Assembly: GCF_001606025.1 (NCBI RefSeq) | Contig: NZ_CP014945.1 | Span: 2,046,001-2,110,000 of the forward strand | Direction: 5' to 3' | Length of the DNA stretch: 64,000 bases | Origin: Psychrobacter alimentarius | Lineage (GTDB): Bacteria > Pseudomonadota > Gammaproteobacteria > Pseudomonadales > Moraxellaceae | In this document: positions 1 through 8,900 of the stretch, piece by piece | Numbering within the stretch: the first letter of the stretch is position 1 | How the letters are laid out: each line of letters begins with the position of its first letter | The notes under the pieces: generated by a model | Told to the model about the DNA's origin: nothing | The model's input: only the letters and a program-made list of their open reading frames with translations | Database searches by the model: none | Made by a program: the position numbers and the translations under genes

Positions 1-26
1 AACTTCAGCAGGTAAAAATCATCTCT

Positions 27-59
27 AAACAATGGGTTCCGTCCTGTAACCCATTGTTT
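27..59. terminator. perfect 12-bp hairpin, probable terminator
   Basis: AAACAATGGGTT at 27-38 is the exact inverse of AACCCATTGTTT at 48-59, with a 9-base loop. It lies just beyond the last gene of the minus-strand operon. There is no clean T run on either side, so it may be a weak or bidirectional terminator, or may belong to a gene off the window. Confidence 0.5.
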
Positions 60-96
60 CAAATTTAGGTCATAGTGTTTAGCTTAGTCAAGTCAA

Positions 97-939
97 TTAA
101 TTACCACCAAATATTTTTCCTAACATAGATAACACGCCCAAAATGAGTAGAATATAAGCAATTATCTTAAAACTATCTGTTCCTTTCTTGGTATTAGCTG
201 ATATTGTATTGTATTGCGAAGTTATCGTTGATTGCATTGGTATTGACGTAATATTGACATGATCAGGAACGTCCTCTGGCTGTACGAATATATTTTCAAG
301 CTTAACTGGGTTAGATTGATCTAGAGCAGGCTCTGGTTGTACATCAATATCTTTATTAGCCCTTATTAGTAGCTCCTCTTTACTGATATCTCTTTTCCTA
401 AGTAACATCGAGTGCCACTGCTTATTTATTTCTTCTTTTATATTTTCACGAAAATACTCAAAGCTTGAATAGTTAATTTTACCGATATTTAAAGCGATAT
501 TAGAACTATCTTCCATCTCTGGCGCGACCCAAAGTTTAAAAAATATTAAATTGTCTTTGATATGATAATTATGAGTTTCTCCATCATGGGTCATACGAAC
601 AAAAGCATCTATCGGCTGTTTTGAGTTACTTTTAAAGCAAATAAAAATCTGTCTTACTTCGTCTTTGCTAATACTTCTATTAAAACCCTTATCCAAATTT
701 ATCGAATAATGACTGTTAAGCGTGAAGCCTTCTACTAGACAATCTTTTCTTACCTTTTTAGTCACTTCATTTTTATCGACTATATCTAGCGCATAGTTTT
801 CTGAATTAATCCTACTAAAATCAAAATAGTTCAATTCAATGTCAGCATCATCCATCAAGTGATGCTGAATAAAGACACCGTATTCTATATCGAGATTATC
901 GACCAATGCGGGTACATACAATAATAAATTAAATTTCAT
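97..939 (-). CDS. tail-anchored hypothetical protein, last gene of the tubulin/Hsp70 operon
   Basis: 280 residues, family not recognised. Residues 1-200 look like a folded soluble region. A polar linker of about 50 residues rich in Q, P, S and T follows, and a single hydrophobic helix (about 257-275, FKIIAYILLILGVLSMLGKI) lies at the extreme C-terminus. That layout predicts a tail-anchored inner-membrane protein with its bulk in the cytoplasm. It is the sixth gene of the operon, about 150 bases after the Sel1 gene, so it could have its own promoter. A possible AGGG ribosome site lies about 12 bases upstream of the ATG. Function unknown; an accessory part of the operon system is inference from position only. 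Confidence 0.6.
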   Translation of the reverse strand: MKFNLLLYVPALVDNLDIEYGVFIQHHLMDDADIELNYFDFSRINSENYALDIVDKNEVTKKVRKDCLVEGFTLNSHYSINLDKGFNRSISKDEVRQIFICFKSNSKQPIDAFVRMTHDGETHNYHIKDNLIFFKLWVAPEMEDSSNIALNIGKINYSSFEYFRENIKEEINKQWHSMLLRKRDISKEELLIRANKDIDVQPEPALDQSNPVKLENIFVQPEDVPDHVNITSIPMQSTITSQYNTISANTKKGTDSFKIIAYILLILGVLSMLGKIFGGN

Positions 940-1091
940 TAATGGTTAATCCCTAATCAACTATATTCACTACAAAGCAGGCTAATGCCATTAAGCTATC
1001 TACAATATTGGATACCTAAAATGTGCTCTAAGATCGCTATGAAGATAGATATAGGCTGTGATTTATTGTTATTATTGAGCGCCTAAACATT

Positions 1092-2153
1092 TCAATAATT
1101 CAATCGATTCATAGCAGCAACAGCATCAGGCTCACCTAGCTTTGCAGATTCACTATACCAATCAATAGCTTGGTCAATATTTTGTTCTAACCCATTACCA
1201 TATTCATAGCGCAAGCCTATAGCATACATGGCTCGCTTGTGTCCAAGCTTTGCAGACTCCATTAGCAACCTAACCCCTTCTTGTTCATTTTTTGGCATAC
1301 CGCCTGTGCCATTTAGGTAGTAGACCGCTACTGCATAAATTCCTGAAGCACTATTTAACTCAGCCGCTCTTTTATACCACATTTCCGAAGTTTCTAAGTC
1401 TTTTTCAACCCCTTTACCAATACTATAAAGGTAAGCTAAGTTAGTCATAGCACGGGGATAATTAGCCTCAGCAGAGTAACGATGCCAAACTACCGCATAA
1501 TCAAGATCCTCGCTAACACCAAGCCCTTCTCTATATATCCACGCTAGCTGATTCATTGCTCCTGCATGACCTTGATTTGCTGCTTGTTCAAGCCAATTTC
1601 TAGAAAGCTCATAACGCTGTACCTGATAGTAATACGTGCCTAATAAGAACATTGCGTTAATATTTTGATTATTTGCTAAGCTATCAAGGCTATTGAGTGA
1701 CTCTATATCAAAGTTAAAATTATCGAGCCATTCTTCAAATATACTTACGTTTCTAGATTGATTTTTGACATTGACAATTGTATTTGCTAGCAGGATTGGG
1801 GCATAAGGATTTTTATTGTTATCTATCAGACTCTGATAACGCTCTAAACGCTCCATATCGTTAGGATATTGTTCATCTATCAAAGCTAATTCATTTACCC
1901 ATTCAATGTTCTGTTCATCTATTACACTAGTGTCTGCCGCTTGCATATCTGCTTCAGCGTCAGCTACAGCCACTTCAGCGTCGGCCCCTGCCTGTGACTC
2001 TCCTGGCTCACCAATATCATATAGCTCATTTGACTCAGTATCATCATAGTATGCCTCATCATAGTATGGATCAGAATCAAAAGCTCCTGAGGCGATGATC
2101 ATAAGTAAAACACCTGTAAAACTCATTAATGTATATTGAAGATTTTTATTCAT
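1092..2153 (-). CDS. membrane-anchored Sel1-repeat (TPR-like) protein
   Basis: 353 residues. An N-terminal hydrophobic stretch (about residues 9-23) acts as signal peptide or anchor. It is followed by an acidic, alanine-rich low-complexity segment (about 28-75, D/E/A/Y) and then, from about residue 165, a run of Sel1-like repeats. These show the usual pattern of A-x-x-x-L-(A/G)-x-x-Y, then G-x-G-V-x-x-D, then A-x-x-W-(Y/H)-x-x-(A/S)-A, ending at the C-terminus. Sel1 proteins are periplasmic or membrane scaffolds for protein complexes. Here it lies 35 bases after the 2189-3298 gene in the same operon, so a scaffold for the tubulin/Hsp70 system is a reasonable inference. The repeats themselves are clear; the partner is not known. 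Confidence 0.75.
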   Translation of the reverse strand: MNKNLQYTLMSFTGVLLMIIASGAFDSDPYYDEAYYDDTESNELYDIGEPGESQAGADAEVAVADAEADMQAADTSVIDEQNIEWVNELALIDEQYPNDMERLERYQSLIDNNKNPYAPILLANTIVNVKNQSRNVSIFEEWLDNFNFDIESLNSLDSLANNQNINAMFLLGTYYYQVQRYELSRNWLEQAANQGHAGAMNQLAWIYREGLGVSEDLDYAVVWHRYSAEANYPRAMTNLAYLYSIGKGVEKDLETSEMWYKRAAELNSASGIYAVAVYYLNGTGGMPKNEQEGVRLLMESAKLGHKRAMYAIGLRYEYGNGLEQNIDQAIDWYSESAKLGEPDAVAAMNRLNY

Positions 2154-2188
2154 TAGAATTAAGCCATATTACACTGTGTAATGGTTGT

Positions 2189-3298
2189 TTAAAAATTTGC
2201 TGTTGTTACTCTTAAAATGTCATTATTTTGGCATTCAAGAGCGTGCCATTTTTGATGATTCCATACTTTATCTAAACTAGTCGGTCGTTGTATGCAATAA
2301 CCGATACCGTAGCTAGTATCATTAGCAATGGTCTTGATAAGACCCATGACCATGGTATGTCTAGGCGGTCTATCATCTACAACCATATTACTGATACCTT
2401 GCCCACTAGTCCAAAACACAACTTCGAACTCGCCACCTATCTTATCTGCTAAGCTTTTGGGTAACCTAGCAAGCAAGGTGTTTTTACCGTGTACTCTTTC
2501 CCAATCTTTAAAACCTTCTACTAGATCATCTAGGTCTTGTTTGGAAAAGATACCCCATATCACATCAGCATTTTCTAGGCCTAATATCTTTAGGCTGGTA
2601 CCATCCGAACTAGTAGTGACACTGGATGTATCTTGGCTATTTTTAGCCTCCGTGATAGGTTCTCTGGCAGCTGTCACTTCTTGAGTAACTACTGATTTCT
2701 TTACAACCTTAATGTCTTGGTCAGATGTAGGTTTTTTAGTGACTTTAGATTTTTTAATGGACGTTAATTCTTTAGTGATTACAGCCTTTTCAAATTGGCC
2801 TTGAATCTTTTCTAACAAATCCTGAAAGCTTTCAAATTCTTCCAAAGCATCTTCTACATCTATATATTTTTGTGAGGGAATTTTAGGATACATTTGCACA
2901 AAAATTTTATTAGATGCTCTGGATTCTACATCCTTTAGGTCGCTAAGTGGATATACCGTTTCTAGACCAACTTCCTCATGTCTAGCAGATATCCATAAAT
3001 AAACGCGCTTTAGTTTAGGTTGTATTTGTTGTAGCTTCTTAAAGTCCATAAAACAGGAAATAAATAACGATAAATTGTATTTAATTGGAATATCAGATTC
3101 ACTAAAACCACTAAATGGCGCTTCTTCACGTATCAAACGTAACCAATTTTCTTCCTGATTATCTGAAGCATTAATATCTATAACATCGACTAACGCTTGA
3201 TCTCTATGCTCTAATATAAGACAACATTCAAAGTTATTATTATCTAGCTTGTTTTGGGCTGATAATTGCCATAACGCGCACATATCATTACTCATCAT
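2189..3298 (-). CDS. hypothetical operon protein sharing a C-terminal domain with the 4809-5957 product
   Basis: 369 residues without signal peptide or membrane helix. Residues 1-165 form an unrecognised N-terminal domain. Residues about 170-235 are a low-complexity linker rich in K, T, S and V. Residues about 238-369 resemble the C-terminus of the neighbouring 382-residue protein: both have a G-x-x-YC-x-x-(R/K)P-x-SL-x-x-(V/I)W-x-x-x-x-WH/Y core near the end. The start overlaps the stop of the upstream lipoprotein gene in an ATGA arrangement, which indicates translational coupling. A second ATG lies one codon downstream. Function unknown; a binding module common to two operon proteins is inferred. 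Confidence 0.65.
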   Translation of the reverse strand: MMSNDMCALWQLSAQNKLDNNNFECCLILEHRDQALVDVIDINASDNQEENWLRLIREEAPFSGFSESDIPIKYNLSLFISCFMDFKKLQQIQPKLKRVYLWISARHEEVGLETVYPLSDLKDVESRASNKIFVQMYPKIPSQKYIDVEDALEEFESFQDLLEKIQGQFEKAVITKELTSIKKSKVTKKPTSDQDIKVVKKSVVTQEVTAAREPITEAKNSQDTSSVTTSSDGTSLKILGLENADVIWGIFSKQDLDDLVEGFKDWERVHGKNTLLARLPKSLADKIGGEFEVVFWTSGQGISNMVVDDRPPRHTMVMGLIKTIANDTSYGIGYCIQRPTSLDKVWNHQKWHALECQNNDILRVTTANF

Positions 3299-4809
3299 AT
3301 ACTTGGGTCACAAATTAAATTAATGTTAATCGTGCGCGGATATAGATCTTCGATATGTTGTTTAGATTTATTGGCAAGGCTAGATACCAGTTGGTTATAT
3401 TGAAAGGTTTTATCTACCAAGTTGGTACAGTCCTCATCCGAGCTACAGCCGTCACGCTCAATAGAATACTGTGTATAGTAGCTGGTGTTGATAGAGCTAC
3501 TCGTTGCAGCATATTGCAAATCCATTCCTTGAGCGCTTTTTTGTGCATCTGCCATACCCGAGCTGACGCCGATACATGCTTTTTGTGCCTCTATAATAGG
3601 AATAGATAAATAATTATCTACCACCTCAACCGTTGCGGGCGCTTTTGGCACGATACTATAACCTGCCTGTAGCGGCAAGTTTAGCCTTAAAGTACTCCCC
3701 GTTTTGGAGCGAAAGAGCTCACCATCCGCACAAACCTTGTCACGATTGGTTTTGGGGTTGATATAAGGATAAAATATAATGCTGCCTTTATCGCCCCAAG
3801 TGATATCGTAGCATTCTTTTTGCTCATCACTGAGGGCGCTGTTAGGGTCAAAAGCGCTAATAAAGGGCTTTTTCTCGCCCATGGATAAATCAATAACGTT
3901 TTTGGGGCTGATAATGGGAGCAGGCGAGCTAAAAGCATCGTAGCTTTTGGCATCATCTGTCAGCAGCCGTAATTGTGGTAAGAACTCAGCTTGAGCGATG
4001 ACGCTGTTAGGATGTTGGTTTTGAGCGTTGATCAGGCTCTGTTGGATTTTTTCGATTTGCTGCGCGCTAGAATGCTGCTTAGCTAACCAAAAAAAGTGCA
4101 AATGCTTTTGCGTCTGCTCAAGCGTCTTAGTCGCATTATTCACCGTATAATAAGTTCCCACAAAGGGTGCTCGTAACGATAGTATCCCATTAGATAGTGT
4201 AGAACCTGAATTTCCAGCATTGACATAATCGCTCAAAAACGAATCATATTGATTCTCGAAGTTCGTTCTTTCTGCTGGCAAAAAGTGCATATCAGAGACG
4301 ATGGCAACGGATCGCTCCTGAAGCTCTGGCTGCTCTCTATAGTCTTGTAGAATTAAACCCAGCTCAGTATATTGACCATTAAGATCACATTTGCCTTGCA
4401 TCAGTTGGTTCTCAAAAGTCTCAAAAGGCATATAAACCGCCTTATCTGATGACTCGTTCTGCATAAATATTAATAGGCGATCATCCGTTCTAAGTACCGA
4501 CTGTATTGACTGTACCAGCTTAGTAATAGGTAGCGTATTCTCAGTAGCATTCAGTTCAGCATTAAAATAGCCACACATGCTAGCTGAGCCGTCGATGATA
4601 TAATCAATCGCTGAGGGGCTATTATTTTTAGGTAATATATCCAAGTTTAGTGGTGGCATTACGTTGGGCTTAGCACTGACTTTTGCTCTAGGTTCTGCAG
4701 ACGCAATGACTTCAGGCTCATCACCACACCCCGTCAATGTTATTGCTAGCATACCTATTGATAATGCTGCACTGAATACACTAGTATAAGTTGATTGATA
4801 TAATCGCAT
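3295..4809 (-). CDS. lipoprotein with von Willebrand A-like metal-site motif
   Basis: 504 residues. The N-terminus is a lipoprotein signal with lipobox LTGC (Cys28), so the mature protein should be lipid-anchored outside the inner membrane. Residue +2 is Gly, which does not by itself predict inner-membrane retention. Around residues 66-80 the sequence IDYIIDGSASMCGYF matches the DxSxS metal-ion site of von Willebrand A domains. A second acidic turn, AIVSDMHF, lies near residue 170, where a VWA fold places another strand-end aspartate. The C-terminal half is not recognised and has several cysteines, including CGxxxxxDC-like spacing. The gene touches its neighbours: TAATG with the upstream gene and ATGA with the downstream one. 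A GGAG site precedes the ATG. Confidence 0.65.
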   Translation of the reverse strand: MRLYQSTYTSVFSAALSIGMLAITLTGCGDEPEVIASAEPRAKVSAKPNVMPPLNLDILPKNNSPSAIDYIIDGSASMCGYFNAELNATENTLPITKLVQSIQSVLRTDDRLLIFMQNESSDKAVYMPFETFENQLMQGKCDLNGQYTELGLILQDYREQPELQERSVAIVSDMHFLPAERTNFENQYDSFLSDYVNAGNSGSTLSNGILSLRAPFVGTYYTVNNATKTLEQTQKHLHFFWLAKQHSSAQQIEKIQQSLINAQNQHPNSVIAQAEFLPQLRLLTDDAKSYDAFSSPAPIISPKNVIDLSMGEKKPFISAFDPNSALSDEQKECYDITWGDKGSIIFYPYINPKTNRDKVCADGELFRSKTGSTLRLNLPLQAGYSIVPKAPATVEVVDNYLSIPIIEAQKACIGVSSGMADAQKSAQGMDLQYAATSSSINTSYYTQYSIERDGCSSDEDCTNLVDKTFQYNQLVSSLANKSKQHIEDLYPRTININLICDPSI

Positions 4810-5957
4810 TAATTCATCTCCAGAGATTTGCCTATTACCTCGAGCGTACGATCAGTACGTTGGGCCTTATACCAAGCCTTATTGACCCAAATATTAGATA
4901 ACGAATTTGGTTTTTTATAACAGTAAGCAAAGCCCTGACGATCGGGTTTAGTCAAGCTAATAACAGCGGCACGCATTGTATTTTGTGCCGGTTCAATAGA
5001 GTCAACACCGTCACTTCCCACCCATAACTCAATCTTATAACTAAGGTGCTCAAGCTTACGCTGGATATCGTCAGGAACTAGTTCCCGCACCTCTGTATTG
5101 CCACGATTGGTTTTAAACCAGGTGGTGATACTATCAGATAGCTGATGAAGGTCTGCTGAATTGAGCTCTTCAATCTCGGGTGCTACCATTAGCTCTTCAA
5201 TAACAGGTAATGCTGTATCAAAATTACCGCTAGCGCTATTATTGATCTCATTACGCATAGTAAATTGGTGCTTAAGACTAGCTTCGAGCTCTGCATGCTT
5301 AATCTTAGCTTGTTCTAGTTGTTCTTTAGTCTTAGCCAGATTACTGGTCACTATATTATGTTTGTGCTGTAAATTTCGATTCTCAGCATTAAGACCACTT
5401 ATTTTTCTAAAAAGTAATATTCCTCCACCCAAAAGAAGTAAAGCTAATCCACCAATTAGTAGATAGTCAGTATTCTGCCAAAATGGAGTTTCTTTAGCTG
5501 TTTTTGGTTGTTGTTCGACAGCTTTTTCTTCGGTGTTAGCAGAGTCGAGTTTATTGACGCTATCCAAAGCTGCCGTAGTACTGGCAGCTTCATTGTCATT
5601 GATAGGATTAGCACCATCACTAAGCTCTTGAGTCGGAGCGCTAACAGTGATTGCGTCACTATTCTGTGCGTTTTCGCTGCTACTAACATTAGAGTTCACA
5701 TCAGGCGCTTCATTATTTAGGGTAGCGCTATTTGACGATCCTGCATTTCTCGATTTTATAGTATCATTATTTAATTCAGTCACCTTACTAGAACTATCAT
5801 TAACACCTTCAACATAAGTTTCCGGTAGCGGCTCACTTATTTCTGCTATCGCTGACAAGGGCGCCAGCATAGCACCCAAGGTAATCCCGATAATTATTTT
5901 AGTCTTTGCCAATTTCTTTAGAACAAAAAACTCAAAGTTACAAATATTTTTCGTCAT
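4809..5957 (-). CDS. membrane protein with signal, TM helix, coiled coil and C-terminal domain shared with the 2189-3298 product
   Basis: 382 residues. A hydrophobic N-terminal segment (about 20-38, ending in A-I-A) looks like a signal peptide. A Ser/Asn/Ala-rich periplasmic stretch leads to a strong transmembrane helix at about 165-184 (DYLLIGGLALLLLGGGILLF). A charged heptad region (about 190-230) predicts a coiled coil. The last 120 residues are a globular domain resembling the C-terminus of the 2189-3298 product. Predicted topology puts the coiled coil and globular domain in the cytoplasm, where they could meet the tubulin/Hsp70 protein, whose gene starts the operon 10 bases upstream. AGGA lies 8 bases before the ATG. 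No named family recognised. Confidence 0.65.
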   Translation of the reverse strand: MTKNICNFEFFVLKKLAKTKIIIGITLGAMLAPLSAIAEISEPLPETYVEGVNDSSSKVTELNNDTIKSRNAGSSNSATLNNEAPDVNSNVSSSENAQNSDAITVSAPTQELSDGANPINDNEAASTTAALDSVNKLDSANTEEKAVEQQPKTAKETPFWQNTDYLLIGGLALLLLGGGILLFRKISGLNAENRNLQHKHNIVTSNLAKTKEQLEQAKIKHAELEASLKHQFTMRNEINNSASGNFDTALPVIEELMVAPEIEELNSADLHQLSDSITTWFKTNRGNTEVRELVPDDIQRKLEHLSYKIELWVGSDGVDSIEPAQNTMRAAVISLTKPDRQGFAYCYKKPNSLSNIWVNKAWYKAQRTDRTLEVIGKSLEMN

Positions 5958-5967
5958 AATTATATTC

Positions 5968-8900
5968 CTAATTACCTTGTAACTTTTGAGTCATTGCTAA
6001 GTTGAAATTCCAACGATCAGTACCACTTCCCGATCCATTCAAATACATAGCATTTACATCATAAAAGTGTCTATTGCCGTATTTATTATTGATGAATAGA
6101 TAAGCTACTTTTTCAGTATCATGATTCCAATACTTTTTGGTATAAGGAAATAAGTTCTCTAACACAGGTAGTAGGTTTTCTTTATCTAACAGGTTGTCAT
6201 TAAGACGCGGAATAGTTTCGTCTTTATCATAATTAACCAATACTGGGCCGCTGGTAGTATTTTTATCAAACATATTGGGCGGATATAGCATTTTGGGATG
6301 CTCTAGAGCGCTGCCTATATTATTATCATACATTTGATCGGCAATACCGCCAGCACCATCACGGATCATGTGCTCTTTGCTGTTTTCACTATAACTAACA
6401 TTGAGCTCTATATCGTCCCAACCCATAAAGTCAGCAAATACGGTATTCCAAACTGCTGGCGCATAATGACCTTCATTGATAGCGGGGTGTGGATGAGTAT
6501 CATGGCTGAAGTAGTCACTCAGCTTAAAACCATTACCCTGCAATACAATGTTTAACTTTTGATTTTTCAGATGATCGATAGACTTGAAACCTGCCTGCTG
6601 CAGGAGAAGCTTTATTTTTACAAATATGTATTCATAAATACTCTCAAAGAACATCTCTGCGACTTTTGAGACTTCACCTGGATCGCTTGGTAGCTCATCA
6701 ATAATACGAATATCATTGCGAATTTGTAGCTTCATCACTGAGGCTAATAAAGTTTCATAGTATTTTGCATTACTATCTTCTGACTGCATGTCTATTTTGT
6801 GCTCTAAGAACTTACGAATAGGACTACTTTTTGGCGTAAGCATGGCACTTAATAAGTCATTACCCGCCCATTTAATACTACTCGAGTATTTTAAGCGCTG
6901 TATCGCCTTATCATAGTCTTCGTATGACAGCTCAATATCGATATCTGTTGTTCCACCACCCATATCTATAATGACATAAGACTCATTAGGGTTAATCATC
7001 GACATCTGTAGCGCTGCTTCGGTCTCAGACACCTCTATCACTTCAGGCTTTTTAATCGTAACCCCAGTTTGCTTGACTAACCTTTCTAATATGGTTTTCA
7101 TATCACGCGCGTAGGTGTTAGCGAAGGTAGTATTTTCAAACATGAAAGCATCAGGACGCGTGACATAAACATAATCAATATCCGTAGCTCCAGAGAATCT
7201 AAGGCGTGCTAATACCCCGATCAGCACCTGCTCTATATATATCGAGCGCAGTCTACTAGATAGTGGATAATCACTGCCTCCTGTATCTTGTGGCCACTTA
7301 ATATTGCCATAGATACGTTGGATATCGTTACTCTCAAGTAAGCTATTAAAGAACTTAATACGTTCATCATCTGAGTTTGATACGCCCAAAAAGTCACTAC
7401 ATAAGGGTGTAAAAATAGGAGCGTTTAGATTAAGGCCGTTGATCAGTACTTGACCCTTATCTGCACTCTCTTTCATGCTCTTTAACTGGACATCGGTCTG
7501 ATTTATATCATCGGAGTTAGCACGATTACTCAAGCCTAATAAAATCTCACTGGGAATGGTATAACTGGCACCCTTGCTTACATTCGCTTGGCGCTGTAAG
7601 TAATAGGCGCTACGGTTTTTTAGCCATTCTTCTTGGCCTTTTATATCATCGGCCTCTGAATAGACGAGCCATTCCATTCTAGGTTCATCAGCAGTATTGG
7701 CAAGGTTAAGGTTTTCACGCTTAATCTGCCCTTGATCCTTATATGCTTTTGCCATACAAGTGTTAGAAGTACCAAAATCTAAGCCAATACACTTAATGTG
7801 GCTATCACCTGATTTTATATTCTCATTCAATATAATTGGTTGAGTCGCAATCACCGTATCACCACAAGACAGCTCTATTATGGCAGGGACAAACTCAACT
7901 TTTAACGGAATAGCATCAAAACCAAATATTTTGGATTCTGTTAAGTCTTGAGAATAGACCGTGACGGTCATTTTATCTGACCCTAAAGTGGTATGTAGCT
8001 TGCTAGCTAAATCTTCATAAACGTTACGCTTTTCGATGTCCACAGTGATAAAATAGTAGCGCCAACCTTCGACTTTAAAGTTTGGCCAAACTCCAACCCC
8101 GAAGGCTAAGTCATAAGGAGTGATGGCGATAGTGGTCTGATTGGCGTCTCCTCTATATGGAAACTCCATCCAACCCAAGTCAGGCACATACAGTTTGGTA
8201 TATTGTATTGAGCATTCATTATTGCTTTCACCATTGAATTTGACTCGGGTATAGACGGCCTCACTATTGTCCTTTGATAAATGAGCAATGACTTCAGGAT
8301 CCAGCCAATATTCTTTTTTGACGGGCAAAAATTGCTCGATATTGACCACGTTGCCATTATTATCTGGCAGTTTATCTAGCATGACGACTTGCGGATTTTT
8401 GATTAAATAGCTACTAGTTTTTACCACCGATTTAGAAGTTCCTATCTCGCTTAGCGTCACAACATTACGACAGCCTAAAGTGAGCGTAGGATTCATGGCC
8501 TCAACGATACTCGTTGGCGCTGGCGGCGGCAAGTCAGTCAAGATACCTGTCAAAGCGGTTAATAATATATTTTCATGAGCGTTTTTATTAGCGCTTGGGC
8601 TATTTTTCAGTCTGCTTTTTAGCACATTTAACTGGCCAGCAAAGAACTTATCTAACGAGCTGATTTTATTTTTGTCACCGCTTGTTTTACGTGAAAACAG
8701 ATCAGCATAGCGATAACGCAGACTTGGGAGCTGCATACTTTGTAGCAAGCCTGCAAAATACTCTTGAGCGGTATTGTTTGCCGCTAAGCACCAATAATAG
8801 CCATTCCATAAAAATAGTGGTGTACGATCTGAATCATTGGTGACGATCATACCCAACTCGCTATCTGACCAGTTCTGCGTCAAAAGTTCACGCTTGAGCC

